NCBI RefSeq assembly: GCF_900113435.1
Contig: NZ_FOPG01000001.1
Coordinates: 1,459,240-1,523,239, forward strand
Direction of reading: 5' to 3'
DNA from: Sulfitobacter dubius
Lineage (GTDB): Bacteria; Pseudomonadota; Alphaproteobacteria; Rhodobacterales; Rhodobacteraceae
Length of the DNA stretch: 64,000 nt
The notes beneath the pieces were generated by a model, which saw only the letters and a program-made list of their open reading frames with translations, did no database searches and was not told the DNA's origin. Shown in pieces: positions 54,939 to 63,696 of the stretch. Each line of letters opens with the position of its first letter. Position 1 is the stretch's first letter. A program made the translations under genes and the position numbers.

Positions 54939-55577
54939 GTGACCATCCAGCTTTACTGCTTTGGCGAATCCGGCAACGCCTATAAGGCCGCGCTTGCCTT
55001 GGAACTTTCAGGCTTGGACTGGGAGCCGGTGAAGGTCGACTTTTTCGGCGGCCAGACGCGGCAGCCCGACTACCGCGCGCAGATCAACAACATGGGTGAG
55101 GCCCCGGTGATGATCGACGGCGATCTGCGGCTCACGCAATCGGGCGTGATTCAGGATTACGTCGCGGAAAAGGCGGGCAAATTCGGCGGCCGCGACGCGA
55201 CGGAACGGCGTGAAATCATGCGGTGGGTGCTATGGGATAACCACAAGCTGAGTGGTGTTGCTGGGATGACCCGTTTCCTGATGAATTTCCTGCCCGAAGA
55301 CAAACGCCCCGCCGAGGTCATCGCTTTTAGCCAAGGGCGGCTCAAGGCGGCTTACGGCGTGCTGAACGACCATCTCGACGGCCGCGATTGGATCGTGGGC
55401 GACGAGTTGACCAACGCAGACCTCAGCTGCTGCGGGTATCTTTATTACCCCGAGCCCTTTGGCTTTGACCGCAGCGACTGGCCCCATATCGACGCGTGGC
55501 TCACGCGTTTGAGCGAAACACCGGGCTGGAAGGCCCCTTACGACCTGATGCCCGGCAGCCCTGCTGACCGCGCCTGA
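54939..55577 (+). CDS. Glutathione S-transferase family protein
   Basis: A 212-residue GST. The N-terminal thioredoxin domain (IQLYCFGESGNAYKAALALE) includes the conserved cis-Pro in MGEAPVMIDGD. The helical C-terminal domain has LTNADLSCCGYL. The start is GTG at 54939 with GAGGAGGA at good spacing. It is in the plus-strand operon before the thiolase. A role in detoxifying reactive intermediates is inferred from context only. Confidence 0.9.
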   Translation: MTIQLYCFGESGNAYKAALALELSGLDWEPVKVDFFGGQTRQPDYRAQINNMGEAPVMIDGDLRLTQSGVIQDYVAEKAGKFGGRDATERREIMRWVLWDNHKLSGVAGMTRFLMNFLPEDKRPAEVIAFSQGRLKAAYGVLNDHLDGRDWIVGDELTNADLSCCGYLYYPEPFGFDRSDWPHIDAWLTRLSETPGWKAPYDLMPGSPADRA

Positions 55578-55595
55578 CCCTCGGAGGACATGAAC

Positions 55596-56810
55596 ATGAC
55601 CCAAGACGTTTACATCTACGACGCGATCCGCACCCCACGCGGCAAGGGCCGCAAGGACGGCGCGCTGCATGAAGTCACCTCGCTGCGGCTGTCGGCGCAG
55701 ACATTGAATGCTCTGAAAGAGCGCAACAACCTTGAAGGTCATGCCGTTGAGGACGTGATCTGGGGCAACGTGACCCAAGTCATGGAACAGGGCGGCTGTT
55801 TGGCACGCTCGGCGGTGTTGGCCTCAGATCTTGATGAGCGCATTCCGGGCCTCGCCATCAACCGCTTTTGTGCCTCCGGCATGGAAGCCGTGAACCTTGC
55901 CGCCAACCAAGTCAAAGGCGGCGCGGGCAATGGTTACATCGCCGGCGGTGTCGAGATGATGGGCCGTGTCGCGATGGGCGCTGACGGTGCCGCGATTGCC
56001 GTGGACCCGACGCTGGCGATGGAGAAATACTTCGTGCCGCAGGGTATTTCGGCCGATATCATTGCCACCGAGTTCGGTTTCACCCGTGACGAGGCCGACC
56101 AGCTGGCCATGCGGTCCCAGCAGCGCGCGGCGCGGGCTTGGGACGAGGGGCGCTTTGACAAATCCGTGATCACTGTGCGCGACCAGAACGGCCTCGCGAT
56201 CCTTGATCGTGACGAATACATGCGCCCGCAAACCGACATGCAGTCGCTTGGCGGCTTGAACCCGGCGTTCCAGCAGATGGGTGAGGTCATGCCCGGCTTC
56301 GACAAGGTCGCGCTGATGAAATACCCGCATTTGGAGCGGATCAACCACATCCACCACGCGGGCAACTCGTCGGGCATCGTCGACGGCGCTGCCGCGGTGC
56401 TGATCGGTAACAAGGAGTTCGGCGAGCAGCACGGGCTGAAGCCTCGTGCCCGCATTCGAGCCACCGCCAAGATCGGCACCGATCCGACCATCATGCTGAC
56501 CGGCCCCGTGCCGGTGACCGAGAAGATCCTCAAGGACAACGGCATGACCATCGGCGACATCGATCTGTTTGAGGTCAACGAAGCCTTTGCCGCCGTGGTC
56601 CTGCGCTTCATGCAGGCCTTTGATGTGGACGACAGCAAGGTGAACGTAAACGGCGGCGGCATCGCTATGGGCCACCCGCTCGGCGCCACCGGGGCGATGA
56701 TCATCGGCATTCTGCTCGATGAGATGGAGCGCGCCGACAAGGAAGTGGGGCTCGCCACGCTCTGCATCGCCTCCGGCATGGGTGCCGCCACCATCATCGA
56801 GCGCGTGTAA
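55596..56810 (+). CDS. Acetyl-CoA C-acyltransferase (thiolase, FadA-like)
   Basis: A 404-residue thiolase. The acylated Cys is in RFCASGMEAVNLA, the His in GGGIAMGHPLGATGA, and the second Cys in TLCIASGMGAA. It cleaves 3-ketoacyl-CoA or joins two acetyl-CoA. ATG 55596 is preferred because GGAGGA lies seven bases before it (ATG 55590 is too close). It is followed directly by the FadB-type gene. Confidence 0.93.
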   Translation: MTQDVYIYDAIRTPRGKGRKDGALHEVTSLRLSAQTLNALKERNNLEGHAVEDVIWGNVTQVMEQGGCLARSAVLASDLDERIPGLAINRFCASGMEAVNLAANQVKGGAGNGYIAGGVEMMGRVAMGADGAAIAVDPTLAMEKYFVPQGISADIIATEFGFTRDEADQLAMRSQQRAARAWDEGRFDKSVITVRDQNGLAILDRDEYMRPQTDMQSLGGLNPAFQQMGEVMPGFDKVALMKYPHLERINHIHHAGNSSGIVDGAAAVLIGNKEFGEQHGLKPRARIRATAKIGTDPTIMLTGPVPVTEKILKDNGMTIGDIDLFEVNEAFAAVVLRFMQAFDVDDSKVNVNGGGIAMGHPLGATGAMIIGILLDEMERADKEVGLATLCIASGMGAATIIERV

Positions 56811-56831
56811 GCCGCGTAAGGGAGCAAGAGA

Positions 56832-59033
56832 ATGACCGATTTTACTTTGAACAAAGACGCCGACGGCATCGCCACGATCACATGGGACGTGCCGGGCAAA
56901 AGCATGAACGTGATGTCCTTTGACGGGCTGCGCGATCTGGAAAAGCATATCGACGACGCGCTGGCCGATGACGCCGTGAAGGGCATCGTGATCACCTCGG
57001 GCAAGGAAGGGTCATTTGCCGGAGGGATGGACCTGAACCTGCTGGCCAAGATGAAGGAAGACGCAGGCGACGATCCGGCCAAGGGTCTGTTCGAGGGCAC
57101 GATGCAGATGCACGCTCTGCTGCGCAAGATCGAGCGCGCGGGCATGGACCCCAAGACCAACAAGGGCGGCAAGCCCGTGGCTTGTGTGATCCCCGGCACC
57201 GCCGCGGGCATTGGTTTGGAACTGCCGCTGGCGACGCATCGCACCTTTGCGGCGGACAACCCCAAGGCGCGGATCGGCCTGCCGGAAATCCTTGTGGGCA
57301 TCTTCCCCGGGGCCGGTGGCACCACGCGGATGGTGCGCAAGCTAGGTGCGATGGCGGCCTCGCCCTTCCTCTTGGAAGGCAAAATGGTGGCGCCCGCTGC
57401 CGCGCAAAAGGCCGGCATTATTGATGAGGTCAGCGAAGACCCGATGGCCGCGGCGCGCGACTGGGTGCTGAATGCCAAGGACGCCGATCTGGTGAAGCCG
57501 TGGGATGCTAAGGGTTATAAAATGCCCGGTGGCGCGCCTTATCATCCGGCGGGTTTCATGACCTTCGTCGGCGCCAATGCGATGGTCAACGGTAAGACCC
57601 AAGGTGTCTATCCGGCGGCCAAAGCACTGCTTTCGGCAGTCTATGAAGGCGCGCTGGTGCCTTTTGACACGGCTCTGAAAATCGAGGCGCGCTGGTTCAC
57701 CAATGTGCTGATGAACCCGTCCTCAGGCAATATGATCCGCTCGCTTTTCCTCAACAAAGAAGCGCTGGAGAAAGGTGCCGTGCGCCCCGAAGGCGTGCCG
57801 GACCAGCGCGTGAAGAAGCTGGGCGTTCTGGGTGCAGGCATGATGGGTGCGGGCATCACCTTGGTTTCGGTGCAGGCGGGCATTCAGGTTGTGCTGATCG
57901 ACCAGACGCAGGAAGCCGCCGATAAGGGCAAAGCCTATTCCGCGAGCTATTTCGACAAGGGCATCGCCCGGAAGAAATCGACTGAGGAGAAGAAAGAGGC
58001 TGCGCTGAACCTGATCACTGCGACCACCGATCTGGACGCGCTGAAGGGCTGCGACCTGATCATCGAGGCGGTGTTTGAAGACCCCAAGGTGAAGGCCGAG
58101 ATGACCCAGAAGGTCGAAGCGGTGATTCCCGAGGATTGCATCTTTGCCTCCAACACCTCGACCCTGCCGATCACTGACCTCGCCAAGGCATCGAGCCGTC
58201 AAGAGCAGTTCATTGGCATCCACTTCTTCTCTCCGGTCGAGAAGATGTTGCTGGTGGAAATCATCAAGGGCGCTGAGACCGGCGACCGGGCCGTGGCCAA
58301 GGCGCTCGACTATGTGCGCCAGATCCGCAAGACCCCAATCGTGGTCAACGACGCGCGCTTCTTCTACGCCAACCGCTGCATTATTCCATACATCAACGAA
58401 GGTGTGCGGATGGTGCAGGAGGGTGTCGAGCCTGCGCTGATCGAGAACGCCGCGAAACTCGTCGGCATGCCGCTGGGGCCATTGCAGTTGATGGATGAGA
58501 CCTCGATCGACCTGGGCGCCAAGATCGCCCGGGCGACCAAGGCGGCGATGGGTGATGAGTACCCCAACGACGATATCGACCCGCTGGTGTTCTGGATGGA
58601 GAAAGAGGGCCGTCTGGGCCGCAAAGCGAACGCCGGTTTCTACAGCTATGACGCTAAGGGCAAGCGCGAGGGTCTGTGGCAGGGCATGGGCGACAAGTAT
58701 CCCGTGGCCGAGGAACAGCCCGATCTGATCGAAGTGCAGCACCGTTTGCTGTTCTCGCAGACCTTGGAAGCCGTGCGTGCGCTGGAGGAAGGTGTCTTGA
58801 TGGACATCCGCGAGGGTGACGTTGGCGCGATCCTTGGCTGGGGCTTTGCGCCCTGGTCCGGTGGCCCGCTGAGCTGGCTTGATATGATCGGAGCGCCCTA
58901 TGCGGCAGAGCGTTGTGACCAGTTGACCGAAAAGTTTGGTGAGCGGTTTGCTTGCCCTGAACTTCTGCGCGAGATGGCACAGAAGAACCAGAGTTTTTAC
59001 GGTCGGTTCAACCCGGACGCCAAGGCGGCGTAA
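56832..59033 (+). CDS. Multifunctional fatty-acid oxidation enzyme, FadB/FadJ-type
   Basis: A 733-residue protein fusing an enoyl-CoA hydratase (about 1-190, with the oxyanion-hole Gly in GSFAGGMDLN) to a 3-hydroxyacyl-CoA dehydrogenase (about 310-700). KLGVLGAGMMGAGITLVSVQ is the NAD-binding motif, and the catalytic His is in QFIGIHFFSPVEKM. It works with the upstream thiolase and acyl-CoA dehydrogenases in beta-oxidation. A strong terminator ends the operon. The start ATG 56832 has GGGAG before it. Confidence 0.94.
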   Translation: MTDFTLNKDADGIATITWDVPGKSMNVMSFDGLRDLEKHIDDALADDAVKGIVITSGKEGSFAGGMDLNLLAKMKEDAGDDPAKGLFEGTMQMHALLRKIERAGMDPKTNKGGKPVACVIPGTAAGIGLELPLATHRTFAADNPKARIGLPEILVGIFPGAGGTTRMVRKLGAMAASPFLLEGKMVAPAAAQKAGIIDEVSEDPMAAARDWVLNAKDADLVKPWDAKGYKMPGGAPYHPAGFMTFVGANAMVNGKTQGVYPAAKALLSAVYEGALVPFDTALKIEARWFTNVLMNPSSGNMIRSLFLNKEALEKGAVRPEGVPDQRVKKLGVLGAGMMGAGITLVSVQAGIQVVLIDQTQEAADKGKAYSASYFDKGIARKKSTEEKKEAALNLITATTDLDALKGCDLIIEAVFEDPKVKAEMTQKVEAVIPEDCIFASNTSTLPITDLAKASSRQEQFIGIHFFSPVEKMLLVEIIKGAETGDRAVAKALDYVRQIRKTPIVVNDARFFYANRCIIPYINEGVRMVQEGVEPALIENAAKLVGMPLGPLQLMDETSIDLGAKIARATKAAMGDEYPNDDIDPLVFWMEKEGRLGRKANAGFYSYDAKGKREGLWQGMGDKYPVAEEQPDLIEVQHRLLFSQTLEAVRALEEGVLMDIREGDVGAILGWGFAPWSGGPLSWLDMIGAPYAAERCDQLTEKFGERFACPELLREMAQKNQSFYGRFNPDAKAA

Positions 59034-59036
59034 GGG

Positions 59037-59060
59037 AAAGGGGCGCTTCGGCGCCCCTTT
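59037..59060 (+). terminator. Rho-independent terminator of the beta-oxidation operon
   Basis: AAAGGGGCGC-ttcg-GCGCCCCTTT is a perfect 10-bp stem with a UUCG-type loop, followed by TTCTTT. It starts right after the FadB-type stop. Confidence 0.92.
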
Positions 59061-59073
59061 TTCTTTGTCATGA

Positions 59074-59231
59074 GGGCCATCGCCTGCCCGCGGGTCGGCG
59101 ATCCGACGGGGCCTTATACCACTTATACCTCAACCATGATGTGCGTTTACACTGTCGCACCCAGCCTCACCAAATCGCCTACCCGGGGGGCGGGCAGGCG
59201 ATGGCCCGACGCCTGCGGCTTGTCCCGGGCC
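59074..59231 (+). repeat. REPIN-like intergenic repeat, copy B
   Basis: An element of about 158 bp in plus orientation, between the operon terminator and the sulfotransferase end. GGGCCATCGCCTGCCCGC at 59074-59091 recurs as a perfect inverted copy at 59190-59207, a REP-in-inverted-pair arrangement. The core (about 58 bases) is poorly conserved against copy A, but the ends are almost identical. The right end abuts the sulfotransferase stop codon. Confidence 0.78.
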
Positions 59232-59872
59232 TAGTGCCCTTGGTAAGCGTAGCCAAACCGCGCGATGTCCTCGGCGCAGATATCTGCCACCACGTCGCGC
59301 AACTCGGGCGTATAGGCCACCGCCCCTTCTGAGGCATTCACCAGCGGCAACTCCAGCGCGAACCCCAAGTGCTCAAACAACGGCTGCGCATCCACTGCAA
59401 AATGCTCCAACCGAATATAAAGGTCGCACCGCTCCCGCCCCGCCGCATCCTTCATATACCGCCGCGCGGGCCACGCCCGTAAACTCGCCTGCGTCTGCGG
59501 ATGCCGCAGAAACCCTGCGAAATCCGTGGCCTTGGCCAGCCCCACCGCCGGATGATCAAACCCCTGCCCGCGCAGCCAGCGGTAATAGCTCGCCACCCGG
59601 TCCCAAGGGTTGCGCACCAGCGTGAAGCAATACAACCCATCCAACTCCTCTGGCCGCAGCAACCCGTGGACATCCTCCAGCGTTGAGTGCTTCCAGAGCC
59701 GCCCCGCCGCCTGCACGCCCTGCAACCGCCGCCGTCGCTTTAGCGCTTTTGGCGTGTCGCCCAGCATCAGATCGTCCTTCATCGCCCGCCCCTCTAGCGC
59801 CAGCGCCAGCGAGGTGCCCCCGGTCTTGGGGATATGCACAAAGACATAGCTTCGGCCCCGGCTGATGATCAC
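59231..59872 (-). CDS. Sulfotransferase family protein
   Basis: A 213-residue protein of the Sulfotransfer_2 type. YVFVHIPKTGGTSLALAL is the 5'-phosphosulfate loop, and LVRNPWDRVASYYRWLRG is the 3'-phosphate site. It probably transfers sulfate from PAPS to a small molecule or glycan. The acceptor is unknown. The start is GTG at 59872, overlapping the transporter stop by 4 bp, so the two are translationally coupled. The N-terminal extension to 59992 is not supported. Confidence 0.85.
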   Translation of the reverse strand: MIISRGRSYVFVHIPKTGGTSLALALEGRAMKDDLMLGDTPKALKRRRRLQGVQAAGRLWKHSTLEDVHGLLRPEELDGLYCFTLVRNPWDRVASYYRWLRGQGFDHPAVGLAKATDFAGFLRHPQTQASLRAWPARRYMKDAAGRERCDLYIRLEHFAVDAQPLFEHLGFALELPLVNASEGAVAYTPELRDVVADICAEDIARFGYAYQGH

Positions 59873-60801
59873 TCCACCGCCTCCGGCGCGCGCAAGGTAG
59901 ACGGCTCTTCGCTGCGCAGGGCGATCACCGCCCCCGCCAGTGCAATCAACGCCATGCCCGCAAAGGCCAGCGGCGGTACCTGCTGATCCCAAAGCACATA
60001 GGCCCAGAAACTGGCGAAGATCAGCAGCGAATACTCAAAAATCGCCACATGACCGGCCTCGCCCAATTGGTAGCCGCGCACCAAGAGCCCGATCCCCACC
60101 AAGGACCCCGCCGCCTGCACCGCGATCCAGAACCACATTGGCCCGTCAAGTGGGCCCCATGTGCGACTGACAAAACCTTCGGCCCCCGTCACCTCTGCCC
60201 CCGGCAGCAGCAGAACGCCAATCGCACCCATCACCGCCAACATTCCAAAGAACCCTGCGGTCATGACCATCGTACTTTCGCCCTCGCACCACGCCCGCGT
60301 GGCTACGGCACCAATCGCATAAAGCCCCCCGGCCAGCAGGGGCAGAAAGGCGATGGGATCCAGATCGCTTGGGTTGGGGCGGATCACCATCAACGCCCCG
60401 GCAAAGCCGACGACTACCGTGCCCCACCGCCACGGGCCGACGCGCTTGCCTTGAAACAGGGCCGAGATCATCAGCACGAAGAGCGGCGAGGTGAAGAGCC
60501 CTGCCACCACCACCCCGATGGGCAGGAATGCCAGACAGCCGAAATATATCAACATGGCACCGGCCTGAAACAGGCTACGCCCCGCCACAGCCCAGAACCG
60601 CCGGGGCCGGAGAATGCCGAAACCCAAGACCGCCAGCACCATCAGAAAGGCCACGGCCATGACACCGCGCACGAAATGAAACTGCCAAAGCGAACCGCGC
60701 TCAGTAATGAAGGGGACGAAATTATCCGTCAGCCCCAAAGCCGCCATACCGCTCACCGCGCAAAGCGCTGCCAGCCCCGATTTCACCGCTGCGTCTTGCA
60801 T
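59869..60801 (-). CDS. DMT-family transporter (EamA type)
   Basis: A 310-residue membrane protein with ten predicted helices in two EamA repeats (first GLAALCAVSGMAALGLTDNF; second from about residue 150). It exports or imports small metabolites. The tight coupling to the sulfotransferase hints at a shared pathway, but this is inference. Divergent from the acyl-CoA ligase gene, with about 95 bp between the starts. Confidence 0.9.
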   Translation of the reverse strand: MQDAAVKSGLAALCAVSGMAALGLTDNFVPFITERGSLWQFHFVRGVMAVAFLMVLAVLGFGILRPRRFWAVAGRSLFQAGAMLIYFGCLAFLPIGVVVAGLFTSPLFVLMISALFQGKRVGPWRWGTVVVGFAGALMVIRPNPSDLDPIAFLPLLAGGLYAIGAVATRAWCEGESTMVMTAGFFGMLAVMGAIGVLLLPGAEVTGAEGFVSRTWGPLDGPMWFWIAVQAAGSLVGIGLLVRGYQLGEAGHVAIFEYSLLIFASFWAYVLWDQQVPPLAFAGMALIALAGAVIALRSEEPSTLRAPEAVE

Positions 60802-60896
60802 CTGCCCTCCTTTTCACTTCCTGCCCTCTTTTCAAAGTCACGTCCTGACAGCAATACTCAACCCCAAATCGCAACCAATGCCTTGGGAGGGGTCGC

Positions 60897-62522
60897 ATGG
60901 GATGGATGACGGATGAGCGCGGGCTTGAAAAATGCGCGGCAAATTATGTACCGCTGTCGCCTTTGTCACATCTACGCCGCGCGGCGCAGGTCTTTGCCCA
61001 TCAGACAGCGGTGATCCATGGCGATCACCGGGTAAACTATGCGCAGTACCATGAGCGCTGTACCCGGCTGGCTTCGGCTCTTGCCAAGATGGGCGTCACA
61101 CCGGGCGATGTAGTGGCCACGTTAATTCCCAACCTGCCCGCACAGGCCGAAGCGCATTTTGGCGTGCCTGCCTGTGGTGCGGTGCTGAACACCATCAACA
61201 TCCGTCTTGATGCCGGAACGGTTTCCTACATCCTTGATCATGGCGGTGCGGCGGTGCTGCTGGTCGACAGCGAATTCATCGACCTTGCCGAAACCGCCTG
61301 CGCCAAGATGGAGGGCACGCCCCCCGCGATTATCGAAGTGCCTGACGCTGCAGCAGGGCATCCCGCAACCACGCGGCATCCGCTTTACGAAGACATGCTG
61401 GCAGAGGCCGATCCGGCCTTTGATTGGCTCATGCCACAAGACGAATGGGAAAGCCTTGCGCTAAACTATACCTCTGGCACCACGGGGCGGCCCAAGGGCG
61501 TGGTCTATCACCACCGTGGCGCTTACCTGATGACCATGGGCACGGTGGTGAGTTGGCAAATGGTGCTGCGCCCGGTCTTTATGCAGATCGTGCCGCTGTT
61601 TCACTGCAACGGCTGGAACCACACATGGATGATGCCTCTACTGGGCGGCACACTGGTTTGCTGCCGCGACATCACGGCGGGTGCGATCTATGACGCCATT
61701 GCCGATCACGGCGTCACCCATTTCGGCGGTGCGCCGATCGTGCTGAACATGTTGATCAATGCCGCCGCACAAGACCGCCGCGCTTTCGATCACACTGTCG
61801 AGGTCTTCACCGCTGGCGCGCCCCCTGCCCCCGCGACCCTGTCGAAGATCGAAAAGCTCGGCTTCAACGTCACACAGGTCTACGGGCTGACCGAAACCTT
61901 CGGCCATGTCACGGAATGCCTCTGGCAAGGGGATTGGGACGCGCTGTCAGAAAGCGAACGCGCCGCGATCAAAGCGCGCCAAGGCATCCCCATGCCGATG
62001 ATGGAAGACATCACCGTCACTGACCCTCAGATGGCCCAGACTCCGCGCGATGGCAAAGCGCAGGGCGAGATTATGATCCGCGGCAATGCGGTGATGAAAG
62101 GCTACCTCAAGAACCCCGAGGCCACCGCCGAAGCCTTCGCGGGCGGGTACTTCCATTCCGGCGACATCGCGGTGCAGCACCCAGACGGTTACATCCAGAT
62201 CGCCGACCGCGCCAAAGACATCATCATCTCAGGCGGAGAAAATATCTCGAGCGTTGAGGTCGAGGGCGTGTTGATGGGGCATGAGGCGGTCCATCTTGCC
62301 GCCGTTGTGGCCCAGCCGGATGACAAATGGGGCGAAGTACCTTGCGCCTTTGTTGAATTAAAGCCCGGGGCGGACGCCACCGAAGACGCGTTAATTGCCT
62401 TCACCCGCGAGCGGCTTGCCGGGTTCAAAACCCCAAAACGCGTAATCTTTGACGACTTACCCAAAACCTCCACCGGGAAAATCCAGAAATTCGAACTGCG
62501 CAAGCGGGCTGCAACACTCTAA
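60897..62522 (+). CDS. Acyl-CoA ligase (DmdB/medium-chain fatty-acyl-CoA synthetase-like)
   Basis: A 541-residue adenylate-forming enzyme. LNYTSGTTGRPKGVVYHHRG is the P-loop, then PLFHCNGWNHTWMMP (a motif shared with methylmercaptopropionate-CoA ligase), VYGLTETFG, RAKDIIISGGENISSVEVE and the catalytic Lys in TSTGKIQKFELRK. The start ATG 60897 has GGGAGGGG upstream; 60906 is an alternative. DmdB or a medium-chain ligase are both possible. It is followed by the unknown gene at 62608. Confidence 0.88.
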   Translation: MGWMTDERGLEKCAANYVPLSPLSHLRRAAQVFAHQTAVIHGDHRVNYAQYHERCTRLASALAKMGVTPGDVVATLIPNLPAQAEAHFGVPACGAVLNTINIRLDAGTVSYILDHGGAAVLLVDSEFIDLAETACAKMEGTPPAIIEVPDAAAGHPATTRHPLYEDMLAEADPAFDWLMPQDEWESLALNYTSGTTGRPKGVVYHHRGAYLMTMGTVVSWQMVLRPVFMQIVPLFHCNGWNHTWMMPLLGGTLVCCRDITAGAIYDAIADHGVTHFGGAPIVLNMLINAAAQDRRAFDHTVEVFTAGAPPAPATLSKIEKLGFNVTQVYGLTETFGHVTECLWQGDWDALSESERAAIKARQGIPMPMMEDITVTDPQMAQTPRDGKAQGEIMIRGNAVMKGYLKNPEATAEAFAGGYFHSGDIAVQHPDGYIQIADRAKDIIISGGENISSVEVEGVLMGHEAVHLAAVVAQPDDKWGEVPCAFVELKPGADATEDALIAFTRERLAGFKTPKRVIFDDLPKTSTGKIQKFELRKRAATL

Positions 62523-62607
62523 CGCGCGCGCATTATGTCACCTCCCATTGCTGATCCCGCAGCGCGTGGTAGAGTGGCGAAAACTGACAGGCCCGCAGCA
62601 GAACCCC

Positions 62608-63621
62608 ATGACCGCCTTGACAAAATACGCCCGGCTCGAAGCGACGGGCCTTTGGCGCGCCACGCCCGATGCGCAGCGGCGCGAGGTGATCGTCTCTATC
62701 GGCGATGCGACGCTGGTGATTAGCGATCTCAAGGATCAAGCGCTCACCCATTGGTCGCTGGCGGCGATTGAACGGGCCAACACGGGCCAACTGCCTGCGC
62801 TCTATCATCCTGATGGTGATCCGGGCGAAACGCTGGAGCTGCCCGACAACGAAACCGACATGATCGAAGCGATCGAAAAGCTGCGCCGCGCGATCAACCG
62901 CAGCCGTCCAAAACCGGGCCGCTTGCGTTGGGTGGGCATGGTGGCATCGGTGGCCGTGGTGGCAGCACTCGCGTTGTTTTGGATGCCCGGCGCGCTGCGC
63001 GATCATGCGATCAAAGTCGTGCCGGATGTAAAACGCGCCTCGCTTGGAACCGCGCTGCTGAAAAGGCTCGAACGGGTCTCTGGCCCAGCCTGCGAAAGCG
63101 CCGGGGGCAGTGCCGCATTAACACGGCTATCGAACCGTTTGGACGTTGGGCGCGTGGCGATCCTACCTGATATGACCCGCGCCAGCCTACATTTGCCCGG
63201 ACGCCTTATCGTGCTTGATCGTGCGGTGCTAGAGGATCACGAAGAACCCGATGTTGCCGCAGGCTATGTGCTGACCGAAGATGTCGCGCGGATGGAACAT
63301 GACCCGCTGCGCGCCCTGCTCGAAGCCGTCGGCCTGCGCGAAAATTTCCGCCTGCTGACCACCGGCGATATCTCTTCCGAGGCGCTTGACGCCTACGCCG
63401 AACAATTGCTGCTGCGCCCGTCCGCGACCCCGCAGGTCGACACACAGCTGGCGCGTTTTGCCAAGGCAGAGCTGCGCAGCAAACCCTATGCCTACGCGCG
63501 TGACATCACTGGCGAAACCACCCTGCCCCTGATCGAAGGCGATCCGATGAACGGCAAGCTTACCGCGCCACTGCTTTCTGACGCTGATTGGCTGCGGCTG
63601 CAAAATATCTGCGGCGGATAA
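62608..63621 (+). CDS. Single-pass membrane protein of unknown function
   Basis: A 337-residue protein with one TM helix near residues 110-128 (WVGMVASVAVVAALALFWMP). A cytosolic N-terminal part with VSIGDATLVISDLKDQALTH precedes a larger extracytoplasmic part. The region ILPDMTRASLHLPGRLIVLD, EEPDVAAGYVLTEDVAR is conserved-looking, but no peptidase motif is evident. ATG 62608 is the first sensible start; the longer frame overlaps the ligase end. It ends at a strong terminator. Confidence 0.75.
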   Translation: MTALTKYARLEATGLWRATPDAQRREVIVSIGDATLVISDLKDQALTHWSLAAIERANTGQLPALYHPDGDPGETLELPDNETDMIEAIEKLRRAINRSRPKPGRLRWVGMVASVAVVAALALFWMPGALRDHAIKVVPDVKRASLGTALLKRLERVSGPACESAGGSAALTRLSNRLDVGRVAILPDMTRASLHLPGRLIVLDRAVLEDHEEPDVAAGYVLTEDVARMEHDPLRALLEAVGLRENFRLLTTGDISSEALDAYAEQLLLRPSATPQVDTQLARFAKAELRSKPYAYARDITGETTLPLIEGDPMNGKLTAPLLSDADWLRLQNICGG

Positions 63622-63642
63622 GAAACTTTAACAGACCCACAA

Positions 63643-63678
63643 AAAAGGCCAGCCGGGCAATGCCGCGGCTGGCCTTTT
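63643..63678. terminator. Bidirectional terminator
   Basis: AAAAGGCCAGCC and GGCTGGCCTTTT form a 12-bp stem around a 12-base loop. Both strands have T-runs. It lies between the convergent unknown gene and the SPOR gene. Confidence 0.85.
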
Positions 63679-63696
63679 GTCCTCATTTCAATTCGC

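Noticed and set aside
55934..57478. 514-codon minus-strand ORF over the thiolase/FadB genes
   Set aside because: Ser-rich antisense frame with no start context; the plus-strand enzymes have all catalytic motifs.
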